A stretch of 64,000 nt of DNA, taken from NCBI GenBank assembly GCA_019802505.1, contig JAFMOC010000021.1, positions 5,452,501 to 5,516,500 on the forward strand, written 5' to 3'. The position numbers were made by a program, and so were the translations under genes. This document shows, piece after piece, positions 37,319 to 49,489 of this stretch; positions within the stretch are counted from its first letter, which is position 1, and each line of letters begins with the position of its first letter. The notes beneath the pieces were generated by a model. That model saw nothing but the letters and a program-made list of their open reading frames with translations. It made no database searches and had not been told where the DNA came from. Source of the DNA: Corydoras sp. C115. Its lineage: Eukaryota > Chordata > Actinopteri > Siluriformes > Callichthyidae.

Positions 37319-37833
37319 ATGTCTAAGAAACAGACTTTTTTTTTTATAATAAACCCTCTTTTAATAGTTTTTATAGAATAGAATAGAATAAAAAAATTTA
37401 TAGAATAAAACTATAGAATAGTTTTTATGACGGTATTATGTTCTAAATTACATTTATTTTCGCAAATATCCTTTTTCCATTACACCGATTGACAATGCTG
37501 GGAGTCAGGTTTGGAATCGACTCCATCACGGGATTCGATCAGCCGTAAAACCGGCGCAGGTCATGTAATTTCCTGTTCACTTATTGGATGACTAGTAGCC
37601 AATCGGAGGCGGGCAGTCGCTTTGGCTTCTGGGATTCCAGTGATGTTTGTAACATTAGCGTAAATGGCTAGTGGCTAAATGAAAAAGACAAATACAGAAA
37701 GAAACCGGATACACATTAATGACGGATATTCAGTTCTTTTAGGAAACTTGTCGGGACACGTCTGGTTTTCTTAAATTTGGTTATAATAAAAAATTATTAC
37801 TTTATTATCTCGGAATTACTGTAACGACATCAG

Positions 37834-37841
37834 TGACGTCA
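37834..37841. promoter_or_regulatory. Perfect CRE palindrome (tgacgtca) before bacc1
   Basis: The eight-base full CRE lies 14 bp upstream of the bacc1 ATG, in the probable 5' UTR or core promoter. CCAAT and inverted CCAAT boxes plus a GC-rich ggaggcggg lie about 250 bp upstream (37583-37615), as expected of a TATA-less housekeeping promoter. Confidence 0.5.
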
Positions 37842-37854
37842 GTTCAACTGTAAA

Positions 37855-39677
37855 ATGACTTCGTCGTCCGCCAAGGTGAGAGCACGTGCTCACAGAGTGC
37901 TACCTCAAAGTTCTGAGTGCAGTGAATAATTGTATGATGTTATTATTATTTAATTAGGTGGGTGAAATTTTCTCGGCGGCGGGAGCTGCTTTTACCAAAC
38001 TTGGGGAACTCACTATGCAGTTGCACCCGGTGGCGGATTCTTCTCCTGCAGGGTGAACACTCAATTCTGTTTTCATCTTTAAACTTACTCAAGACTCAAC
38101 GTTCAGATCCGCTTATCTTCTTATAGGTTTTTATCCATTGCAGCTTAACAGACTTACCAAACGCTCCAAAAGTATCTCGTGATCATGCATTTTCTGTTCT
38201 GTTTTTATGTATCACTCAACTCATAAAGAAGTCATCCAAAGCAGAATCTTGCTATTTGAAAAAACATATATTGATAAATCCTTAAAATCTTTGGGGGGTT
38301 GAATATTTCTGATTGCAACTGTATCTCTTATCCATCCTATTTCCTGATCTCATGATTTAAAAAAAGTTATTTTCTCGTAATAAAAAATGTGGCTGGAGAG
38401 ATGCCACAACACTCCTGGCAATAGACCAGGCATATTTACGAACCGATTTTACATACTCAACCAACTCCATGTAAATCCATCCATTCATTTATTCATTATC
38501 TTCTGCTTAATCCTCTACTAGGGTTGTGGGGGGGGGGGAGTTCCCCATGTCCATACCGTGGAGAACGTTTCGGACGCTGGGCAGATACACCCAGGACAGC
38601 GTGCCAATCTAGTGCTGTGCACACACTCACTTGCACAGATAACCACACACAATATGGGGCAATTTCGAGCATTCAGCTTATCTTGAAGCCATGTTATTGG
38701 ACTGTGGGAGGACACCAGAGAACCCAGGGGAAACCCACATGGTTTAAAAAGTGTTAATTTGTGAATGATTGTTTAATTATACTGTATGTGGCATGAAAAT
38801 TAAAATGCACCAAATTTGTTTAAAATGTTGGCCAATTTAAGCATACAGGGCAATTTTAGAAATTTTAAGTATATTTATTTTCATTAGTAAAGATATTTTT
38901 TGGGACGATAACTGGGGTAGTAATGTCACATATATGTTACTGTCTCCAGCAGCTATGAAATGCCCCTGGTATAACAGTTTAAAATAAGTAACTAAATAAA
39001 TATCTGCGATCGATAAAAAGAGAAAAGAGCCACTATAAAACTGTAATAAATGCATCATTTAATATGTAGAAGTATACTGACGTATAGAAAAACCAATATG
39101 CCATAAACTGTTTTTGGTGTTAATGTAATGTTTTAACTGTGTTTTCAGAATGATTTCAGTAGTGCAGTACATTAACCTTAATGTTCATAATGAGTGGACG
39201 TGGTTGGCTAAAACCTAAATGACTTTTTGACTTGACACTCTCGCTTCCTACTTAGGGCTAAATGGACAGACACTGAAATCGAGATGTTGCGTTCTGCTGT
39301 GAGTCGCTTTGGGGATGATCTGAACAATATCAGCTCAGTCATTAAGGAGCGCACAGTGTAGGTATAAACTCAACTGTCTTTTGTCCACAATCCAAAAAAT
39401 TGTATAAATCTGTGTAAACGACAAAACAACCTTTTTAAATTTTATGTTTTTTATGTATTAGGACAGGACCAGAAAGTACATTCAACCTGAGATGATAAAA
39501 AACACATGACAAATTACACTACTATTTATAAAAAATATATATACAAGATGTGATAAAAAGCCATAGACAAATATTTACACTGGACAAATATTTTTATCCA
39601 GTATAAATGTATTGAATAAAAGTGGAACAGCAAAGTGTAGAACTAAAGTGCATCTATGTTTGTGTATGTGTGTTTAC

Positions 39678-39775
<98 letters not shown>

Positions 39776-41177
39776 CTGTTGTATAACTAATTCATAAATT
39801 GTTGTTAATTTATTTTAGTTCTCAAATTAAGACCACGGTAAAACGGAAGCTATATGATGACAGTGGAATTCCTGTTTCATCAGAATCCTCACAAAAATCT
39901 ATCAAGAAGTCTATTTCCCTGGCTCAAGGCTCACGTGTCGTTAAAACGTCCTGTTTACCCCCTGCTATCAAGAATCATGAGGCTGCTGGTAAATAGTGTG
40001 GTCACTTGTTTATTTATTTCTTTTTTTAATTGTCATTCACTAATCTAATGCTCTGCTCTTAAATCAAAGAAGTAACGCTCAGTGAACTGAACGATGTCAA
40101 CAGTGATCTGGTGGATATGGAAGGACTTGGAGAGAGTTCTAGAAAAAAGCCCAACTTTGATCAGGGTAAGCATAAATCATTTTGCATATAGCTATTCATT
40201 AAAAGAAAGACCTCCTTTATTGGTTTTTGTGTAAGAGCATTTAAAAAAAACAAATAAGAATTGGCATCATGTCAGTAGTTGCATGCAAAAATGCAGAAAA
40301 TGTGAGTTTAAAATATGTCCACTCTTACTGCATAGGTATTAAGAAGGAAAGAATCAGCTAGTTACTGCTAATCATTTACCCTTGAATACTTGATTATCAG
40401 CGTGTGTAAGCACCTCTATCAAAGCAGTTGTTTTGATATTTTGCTGCTTTTACTCTGAGCATCATTCTAATCCTTCATTTTGGATGCTGGTGGCCAGACA
40501 TTTTTGGTTGGTGATTTATTCTAGGTCCAGCAATGACACAGTGGTGGTCTTACACATATATAATACATAGACATAAACATTGAAGTGTAGAATACATAGG
40601 TCTAATAAAGTACACAGAGAAACTAGAGTGACTAGATTATGTAATTGTAGCACTCTGTATGGGAACTGATTAAATAGATGCCGAGTGTAGAACTAAGGCT
40701 TTTTAGAGGGTGTGCCAAGAATTGTTGCCCATGATTCTGTTAAAAAATATTTATTACATGTAGTAAATTTAATATTTATTTTACAATAGGACAAATCTTT
40801 CAAAAGACTTTTTATTGCATAGTAAAAGGGTGTATGTTCAAAAATCATTAAAATTAAAAGGTGTGGCTAGAGGCTCCGAGACTTTATTTTGTTGATGTAG
40901 CAAAATAAATCTGTCATATCACTAAGACTAAACCCTCTGGAGCCTCAGAACAGCGTAATAGTTTAAGTTTAATAATGCTGTCCAGACTTTTAAGTGAGAG
41001 ATGTTGTAGTGATGCAGTGGATAGTGTCCAATTAAAATGACTAAAGAAATTGTTTAGCAACCTTTTTGTAGCACGGTATTTATTTTACTCTTATGTTGTT
41101 TCTGTCCTTCAGAGTGTCTTAGTTTGGACTCGAGTCTTATAATGAACTCCAGTGATCTTCCTCTGCTCTCCCGGTGA
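37855..41177 (+). CDS. bacc1: BPTF-associated chromatin complex component 1 (BAP18)
   Basis: Six exons give 182 residues: 37855-37875, 37958-38052, 39256-39357, 39819-39988, 40070-40165, 41113-41177. The protein starts MTSSSAKVGEIFSAAGAAF, then has LTMQLHPVADSSPAGAKW, a SANT/Myb-like domain (about residues 38-90, with EIEMLRSAVSRFGDDLNNIS and KTTVKRKLYDDSGIP) and a C-terminal acidic block DLVDMEGLGE followed by KPNFDQ. This is human C17orf49/BAP18, a chromatin component reported with NURF/BPTF and MLL1 complexes at H3K4me3 promoters. The last exon adds about 20 residues (CLSLDSSLIMNSS...) after NFDQ, where the human form I recall ends; it may be an alternative tail. A perfect CRE palindrome lies 14 bp before the start codon. 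Intron 3 carries a long (AT)n tract. Confidence 0.95.
38480..38741 (-). repeat. SINE copy 15, truncated, in bacc1 intron 2
   Basis: Diverged tail and body, ending within the body (aaacccacat); the tRNA head is gone. Confidence 0.85.
39681..39768. repeat. (GT)n-(AT)n microsatellite in bacc1 intron 3
   Basis: GT repeats pass into about 75 bp of pure AT dinucleotides, 50 bp before the acceptor of bacc1 exon 4. Confidence 0.95.
40440..40650. repeat. Degraded dispersed repeat in bacc1 intron 5 (tentative)
   Basis: Phrases such as ggtccagcaatgacacagtggtggt resemble the same kind of dispersed fish repeat as at 17.1 kb. No terminal structure was found. Confidence 0.35.
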
Positions 41178-43630
41178 TGCAACTTAAGGCTCACTTTATT
41201 AAGTTGTTCCCATTGCGGCAAAAACTGTACAGATATTCAGGATTTAACCCAATGGAGCTTAACGGGGCAGAAACACCATAACAAGGCCTGCTGTGTATTT
41301 AAGAAGACTCTGATATGGTTAAAGAATCAGGTATAAACTCGTGTATACAGGTGACACTTGGCTTTGAAAACTGTGCGAAATGTTCCTACTGTGTAATTTA
41401 GTTCAGAGCTTTAATGCCTGTGATGGACGTTAAAATCTCTGCAATAGATCTAAGGCACACTTAAGCCGTTCAGCCCTAATTACATTGTACATTATATCTG
41501 ATATCATCAGCCATGTATGACAGTAAAATAATCTTTCAGCTCATCTTTCATTTAAATAATCTGTTCAGTCAGCATCAGCATTCTGCTCTCTGTATAATGT
41601 TGTATGCATTCTGCCAAAATAAATTATACAATTTTTATATACAGTATTTTATTTTCCTGATTGTTACATACAATGTAAAATACAAACTGAAAGAAACAGC
41701 ACTTCTTATCCATAGCGTACAAGAACAGATATGTAATCAAGGGAATGAGTATAGCCGTTTACTCTTTATATTTCAGTTCAATAAAAATATGTCTTCCTTA
41801 ATTCTCTGTGGCAGCTAAAACATATTTACATCTTAAGTAACTGTTCACCTTTGCATCTCATGATCAACTGCCCATCTTTTAACATGAGTAGTTTTGTAAT
41901 AGTCACCATCACTTTAACACTTTTCCTTCATCCTTTAAAAAAATATACATATAGGATGCAAATCAATAATGATCAATACATGTACAAGTCTGAAGTAAAA
42001 CACCAAAGTCTATTTTCAAGTGATGACTGCACGCACAAATAATGAACTTGGGCTCAACAGAAAATGATTTCTGAAGTAAAGTGATCATTCATGAGCCTTA
42101 CACGATATGAATAACAATAAACTGAGCTGCATTAGTTGAAATGAACAGTACGGAAAAGAAAGCCACAGATTGTTGAAAATGAATTTGAGTCTTCAAAGTC
42201 TTGTTATTTAAATCTATATTGCACATTCAATATGAAGACCCAAAGTAGACCTCATGAGTAAATCATACTCATTAATATTTAAACATGAAGACCAGTAACG
42301 ATATGTGCAAGTATCTTTGGAATCATTTAACATGGTATTTCATTGTACCACCAAAAATGGTCAGAAAAAGTCATACAATTTAAATAAAGCTCTTCTCATC
42401 TCAAACTCAGCCCGATCTTCACAGATAACAGCTTGATTTAGCAATTGGGACGTGATTTCTGAAATGTCACATGACCAGTAATACAGACAAATAAATCAGA
42501 TATGTACAAAATCCTGGTTCTGGCGTGGAACCACGCTGCCAGTTTGTTCATGACCCTAAGCCAACCCTTTATTGTGGGTGTGTAAAGGGATTATATTTAT
42601 TAGTGTAGAGCAGTGGCACTACAGGACCAGCATTACTAATCAGCCATTAGAGCATTGAAATATGACACAGTAATAACCCTACATAAACAAAACACGGGAA
42701 CTTTGTAGTCGCCGTTTCGATTAATTGTTAATCAAATTATTTTTTAACCATAAAAAAATAAATAAACCATGATGCAACCAGGTGGTGAATATGTAATATT
42801 TTTATAGCCAGTTAGTTGGCTACTTTATCGATTTACTCAATTCCTACTCAATTAGTTAACATCTGCTGCTATGACACGCACCTAGTTTCTCTCATAAGTT
42901 TTTGACTTAAATCACTGGTCAAGTTTTTTTAATGGAATATTTAAGTGCTTTTTTTTTTATTTGTAACAGTACCCTGATGGAATTATGAATTATGTTTATG
43001 TTTGACTGTGGTAAGCATCTTCTTGCCTGTCCAATGAAAGGGCATTTGATTTTTTTAATAGTCATAGGAAAATATATGAAATGAAAATCAGTTAACACAA
43101 TTATCAGTAAAAGCAAGACCATGCTAATGTCCTTAAATGTTAACTGAACTCTGCGACTTAATTTGTCCAAACACTTTGTTTAGTTAAAATATAAACTACA
43201 TTCTGAAATTCCTAACTTCTTATTTAAAAAGGGTGTTATGTCACAGCTTAAAACTAAAGAAAAAAGGATTAACTTGTTTTGCTGTCTAAAAGCTTACTTG
43301 TAGGCAAATCCTTACACAAAATAATGTATGCAATTGCTAAAACACTTCTTCACCGGGGGCAAACTCGTTAACTCGTTATTTTTCCAGATAAGCAGATTTG
43401 TCCCGGTGTAAACATGGCTGCACCTTTTTTTCTGGCACAACCCACATCTAATACTCCCTTGTCTTGTTAAAAAGCTTTCATCCAAAATTGTGGAACTGCA
43501 CCCACTTTTCAAAGCACCAAAGGGAAAGTGAGCAGATCTCGGGCGAGGATTACTGTACAGAGTTCAGGAAGCATGTCAGTCATTTTTCTTCTTGATAAAC
43601 AGGGCAGAGTGTGAGCTCTACTGTGCAGCT
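41178..43630. other. Convergent region between bacc1 and the PABIR-family gene
   Basis: AT-rich, with several plus-strand AATAAA signals (41617, 41780, 42113 region) that could end bacc1. In human, the miR-497/195 cluster lies beyond this gene; I found no hairpin with those mature sequences here. Confidence 0.5.
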
Positions 43631-45645
43631 TTACAAGCTGGGATGTTTGGAAGAAAATGATGGGGGAGAAAGTGAGAGTGGGATGTTTGGAGGGCTTGAA
43701 CATACAGGCACAGCCCCTGGAGGAGAGCCCACTGCCTGGGAAACACTGAAAAGACAAGCATTATATATATATATCTTAATACGAAGTATCACATTTTGGA
43801 TGGAGATGCACCAATTTAGTATCTGCAGTTAACTTCTCATTCCGCTGAGCTGACTTTACCACTGGCATTTGCTGAAGTTAATGTTGGGTTGCATTGGCTT
43901 TTGTGCTGGTTAAATTATTATTTAGTCTAAATGCAAACTTTTAATTAATGTTTCTATTAAGTCAGATTTTTTTTTTACCTTATACATGCAATCTTTAAGC
44001 GACTTCTACAATAAAAAGCTCTCACCTGACAGTGCAACTAGTAATATGGGCAGGATCTGTAACTCCAGCAACAAAAAGTTTTTTAGGGGGGCCATCAGAA
44101 TCCACTCCACCTGAGGGCCAGTTAAAATAGTTAATAGCAAAAAAAATATGAACAAACAATATATAAATTCCAATAGAATTATAACTCACCTTTTCTTTTC
44201 AAAGGGGTAAGCACTGGCCATCTCACAGGAGAACTCACTGAGCCCCTGTCAGAAATATGCAATGTGTCATTAGAAATGTTCCAGTGTTAATATTATAGGT
44301 TTCATAGTAATGTTTCTATTTTTGACCATACACAGTCATGAGAACCTCATCTGCAACAATGTGTTTTAAAAATTGTGTAACCCTTATATTGCCCCATGCC
44401 AAAAAGTTTTAAATTGTATATTTGTTAATATTTACAAAATAAAATTGTGTATTTCACCTACAAATTTAAAATGACAAATATGGGTTTTTTATTGCATTAC
44501 ACAAAATATTTTAAATAATACACAATCTAAAATAAATGCACAATCTATCGCTGGGCACCCACTCACTCACACAGACACACTCTATATGGGGCAATTTGGA
44601 GTCAAAACTCAATTGACTTGATCCATATTTTTGGACAGTGGGAGGAAACTGGAGAAACCGGAGGAAACCCACGCAGACACGGGGAGAACATGGAAACTCC
44701 ACCCAGATGGGGATACGAACCGGGAATCCCTAGCGCTGAGAGGCGAACGTGCTAAACACTAAGCCACCGTGTTGGAAAAGCATATTTCTTGAAAAGAAGA
44801 TTATATTAGCAAGAAAATTTACTGGCTATTCATTAGTTACCACTGACAAGTGAGACATACCCACGGAACCTTCTTGTTGGACTTGGTGATGAATTAGGGG
44901 TGACTCCTGAGTCCTGGGAATGAAAGCCCTACAAGAGAATGAAAGAAAGTTACATTACACTAAAGGGTTTCGATGGATTTGAAAAGTGGATGTTAAATAA
45001 TTCTCACTTGAGGAGCATGCTCATGCCAGTGACTTCCAGGAGGTAATGGGGCAGCGACTGACGCACTAAAAGAAAGTGAGGTAATGTGAAGACAGTTTTC
45101 GATGCTATTTTGGATAATGGAATATAACCCTGTGCAATACAAATCACATGAATATTACCTTAGTCTTTGTAAACTCCCTCTAAGTGCAATTTCCATGTTG
45201 TCCATCTAGGGGAAACCATATCAGGTTAATGAAACTGGGACCAATTTTAATTGTCCAAAATTCAGCACAGATCGGAAATGAAATAACTTGATTAAATAAA
45301 CAGAAGATTCCATCAGTATGACAAGCACATATTCATATGCATTTACAGCTGGGACAATTTTGAATTGTCAGTTTTATAGTAATATATATTTGACATCCCT
45401 AAGAATATATTTTTTGTGATATAAACAGTCTTAACATAATAAGGAACATTATTAATTTAATAATAGGGGGACAAACAAGGTTCCCAATGTTTCCTAAAGC
45501 TACATATTGGACACAATCAGAAACACTTAACATCATTGTGGGAGTTACATTTAAAATAATTCATTTAAAAATCCTACCAATATGAAAAATGTTAGATATT
45601 GCAGCAATATTTAGTGAACATATACATACATACATACATATATAT

Positions 45646-45687
<42 letters not shown>

Positions 45688-47918
45688 GGAAATAATGCAT
45701 GAAAGCCATTAAGCTGCTGATTGGTCCAAACCTTATAAGCCAAATACAAATACATCAGGAAACAACTAGACATGCTAACTCATAATAGTAATAGAAGTGC
45801 CTTTCAACTCTACAGACTTTGTTCTCACCTGCCGTCTCGGGTCTGGTCTGTCACTGGGCAAGGAGAATGGAGAAAATGGGAGGGTCTAGGACACAAAGCA
45901 ATGCTATAATGTTTTCTGTGTTTAAACCAGCCATTTTTTTCACTGACTGCTATATGTAGAAACACTCACTCGAGAGGGGCAGCTTGGATTTACTGACACA
46001 CTGCTTCGACGATACCGTGCCGAGGAGTTTGAGATGAACACAGTCATTCCATCACTGTCAAGTGTAAAAACAAATTTATTTACTTTTGGATGGGAGCAAA
46101 ATTTAAGTTTTTCTATCTATATTTGTCCACTTGATATTTAAACATTTCACTTGCTACCTAAATCATTTTATAATGTAAAGTGACCTATACTGTGTGATGA
46201 TGATTTAACTCGTTAAAACTTATTTTCAGCTGTCTGTCATCTGACTTATTATAGTGTTAAATGGGATCCGTCATGTTTCTGGTACAGACATTATGGCAGT
46301 CAATATTTACAGCAATTTGCATCAGACTGCAGTCAACATAAACATGGCTTTATATTTGTGGGTTCTTTTTCACATTTATTTTTATATAGAGATAAAATTC
46401 ATTCATTCATTATCACCCGCTTTATCCTCTATTAGGGTCGCGGTGGGGTTCCCATGCCCATCCAGGGGAGAACGTCTCGGGCGCTGGGCAGATAGACCCA
46501 GGACAGGGCGCCAATCCATCGCTGGGCACACACTCACTCACTCACTCAAACACACTCTATATGGGGCAATTTGGAGAACTCAATTAACTTGATCCATGTT
46601 TTTGGACTGTGGGAGGAAACCGGAGAACCCGGAGGAAACCCACGCGGACACGGGGAGAACATGGAAACTCCACCCAGATGGGGATTCGAACCGGGAATCC
46701 CTAGCGCTGAGAGGCGAACTTGCTAACCACTATGCCACCGTGCCGCCCTTATAGAGATAAAAGTAAAATATAATTACTGTAGTACAGCAAAAGTAAAATC
46801 ATTAAATGAATAAAACTTACTTATCAGTTATTACTGTTGTAGCTGCTGGGTGTGAAGCTAGTTTAAATAGTTTTATACCCAAAGATACTTTGAGGGGTGA
46901 TGAGATGAATTATTGATGGGAAGGGAAAGAAAAAAAACATACTGATACACAGAATTGTTTGCTCTTTTTTAACATGAAATTCCATTTCCTATTAAATGTA
47001 CTGGAGTTGGGAGTGTAAAGTAGCAAAAAATGAAATTACATCAGAACTAAACCGTTGTACACATGTATAGTTACTGTTCAGAACATTCATTCATTCATTA
47101 TCATCCGCTTTATCCTCTATTAGGGTCGCGGTGGGGGTTCCCCATGCCCATCCAGGGGAGAACATCTCGGGAGCTGGGCAGATAGACCCAGGACAGGGCG
47201 CCAATCCATCGCTGGGCACACACTCACTCACACAGACACACTCTATATGGGGCAATTTGGAGAACTCAATTGACTTCATCCATGTTTTTGGACTGGGGAG
47301 GAAACCGGAGAACCCGGAGGAAACCCACACGGACACGGGGAGAACATGGAAACTCCTCCCAGATGGGGATTCGAACCGGGAATCCCTAGCGCTGAGAGGC
47401 GAACGTGCTAACCACTAAGCCACCGTGCCACCCTGTTCAGAACATTTTAACCTTAATAACTAGAAGCAGGGGCAGCACAGTGGCTTAGTGGTTAGCACAT
47501 TCGCTTCTCAAAATGCGCCCAATCTGGGTGGAGTTTCCATGTTCTCCCCGTGTCCGCGTGGGTTTCCTCCGGATTCTCTGGTTTCCTCCCACAGTCCAAA
47601 AACATGGATCAAGGTCAGTCGAATACTCCAAATTGCCCCATATAGTGTGTTTGTGTGAGTGTGTGCCCAGCGACAGATTACACTGTCCTGGGTGTATCTG
47701 CCCAGCGCCCGAAACGTTCTCCCCTGGATGGGCATGAGGAACCTCCCCGCGACCCTAGTAGAGGATAAAGCGGAAGACAATGGATGGATGGACTAGAAGC
47801 AGATTTTCATTCTTTACCCGACATTTGTGATCATGGGGGCGCTGTTTGACCTCCGTAATGCCCCGCCTCCGTTTCCTCCAGCTGCGCCTGCGCACTGATC
47901 CACCTCCATTCTCTCCAT
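43631..47918 (-). CDS. Divergent PABIR (FAM122) family protein
   Basis: Nine exons join in frame to 223 residues: 47818-47918, 45970-46054, 45829-45885, 45159-45205, 45008-45065, 44861-44928, 44190-44245, 44026-44110, 43631-43745. The N-terminus GGGALRRSNSAPMI matches the LRRSNSAPLI block of PABIR1/2. The C-terminal half has SPSPTRRFR and VLTPLKRKGGVDSDGPPKKLF, matching SPTRRF and VLGPLKRKGEMETE..KRLF. PABIR proteins inhibit PP2A-B55 through a linear motif and helix in the middle of the protein, and are controlled by Chk1. Here the middle is different (SSARYRRSS, MDNMEIALRGSLQRLS), so B55 inhibition cannot be assumed. The start codon sits in a CpG-rich stretch. A SINE lies only about 27 bp past the exon 1 donor, and three more lie in introns. 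It converges with bacc1. Family assignment is good; the exact paralog is unknown. Confidence 0.82.
44540..44772 (-). repeat. SINE copy 16, tail missing, in PABIR-family intron 6
   Basis: Head and most of the body are kept; it begins abruptly at caatctatcgctgggc with no tail. Confidence 0.9.
45600..45690. repeat. (ATAC)n-(AC)n-(AT)n microsatellite in PABIR-family intron 3
   Basis: Compound simple repeat; the surrounding intron shows no missed exon. Exon phases on both sides are 0 and compatible. Confidence 0.9.
46398..46748 (-). repeat. SINE copy 17 in PABIR-family intron 1
   Basis: Near-consensus; target duplication atagagataaaa at 46386-46397 and 46751-46762. Confidence 0.95.
47089..47433 (-). 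repeat. SINE copy 18 in PABIR-family intron 1
   Basis: Near-consensus; target duplication tgttcagaacatt on both sides. Confidence 0.95.
47470..47791 (+). repeat. SINE copy 19, next to PABIR-family exon 1
   Basis: Target duplication actagaagcag on both sides. Its tail ends 27 bp from the exon 1 donor, so the start of the intron is nearly all SINE on the antisense strand. It faces copy 18 head to head, 36 bp apart. Confidence 0.94.
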
Positions 47919-48683
47919 GGCTGCTCTGCTGGCGGGTGCAGGTTGGACAGGCGACCGGTCTGAAACCGCTCCAGCGCGGCGTGCGCTTCGAATTTACCGC
48001 GGCGAAAGCCTGACCAGCAGGCCAAACGCCAAAAATTGCTCGGTGAAAAGCAAAGCCGCCCAAACGGCGTGTGAGAATTATTTCTCGTTCTCTCTGCCCA
48101 GTCGCATTGTTCCAACGGTTAAAAACATTAAAGTCACAGCGGCCTTAACTCGCCCGAACTAATCCGTCGGGTTGTTCAAGTTAAAGACTACAGTTAGCTC
48201 CCACAGGTTTAAAGGGCTGCTGGAGTAATAGTTTTAGCAAACTTTCCCTTAACTGTCCTTATCCCATTCAATTATTTGCAAAGTAACTCATGTCCGGTTG
48301 CCTTTGCTGACCGCACTGATGAGGACAGCAAATTATCCGGCACGGCGCTATTTTCCAAGTTTAGGTGCTAGTTTGTAAAGCAGTCGTATAAAGCCGGACC
48401 AAAAATCGCGAAAAACGTGCAAGAAGTTTCCCAAACGAGTTCATTCTGTTGTAAAAGTCCTCGCTTTAGCAACTTTAAACCTCATAGTAATCCAAAGCAG
48501 GCGAGAAGGTCGTCGGTCTTTCGTTAAATAAGAAAATAAAAAAAATATATAACCCGCATCCAAATAGTGATGTACGTCTTTTAGAGCAACAGCACCTCTC
48601 ACTGGCCATGCCGTGAAACACAACTTATCCTGCTTTTCTCCTAAATCTGAACACAAGTAGGCATTATACTAGATTATTGTGTG

Positions 48684-48755
<72 letters not shown>

Positions 48756-49414
48756 CACACAATAATCTAGTATAATCTAGTATATATATATGGAAATTTG
48801 ACCTGTTTTCCTTAACTAATAAAAAGTGTATGTTCCTTCTGACAAAAAAGACTTAACTAAAAATTCTACAGTCTGGTCTATTAAAGAAATGTGGAAATCA
48901 CTGTCAATAAAAAGTCATGACCAAAATTACTGACACACAGAAAATTACAGTTTCTTTGGTATTCATATGTTGATGTATTTTTTTTTTACATTGGGACAAC
49001 AAAAATCACTGGTAAAATAAATATTTGATGTCACATGCTTTGTTTTGTATTTGAATAATTTTGTCATTGTCCTACCAGAGACCTATCTAATCCGAGGTTC
49101 TACTAAGTACTCCAAAGGTTTTTGTATCTCATCAGATGTAACAGTTGCAATATACAGAATTAAGGCATCAAGTGATAAAAACATCTAAATAACCCCAAAA
49201 CGTTTTGTGCCATTAACATGTTTGACTGTAGGGAGTTTAACTACAGTGTCACAGGCTGTGAAATTGTTAATAGCATTGCACACAATAGACACAGAAAGAG
49301 CTTAAACTTGTAGCCGTGAAATTGTGTGTATTCTTTTTACAATTTTTTTACATGAATATAAATAATCAATTTCCCTATAATCCATATAATCAAAAAAATA
49401 ATAATAATAATAAT

Positions 49415-49489
<75 letters not shown>

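Noticed and set aside
42855..42880. Reverse-strand tagcagcag, resembling the miR-15/16/195/497 seed downstream of bacc1
   Set aside because: Only the seed matches, the rest of the mature sequence differs, and no hairpin forms around it.
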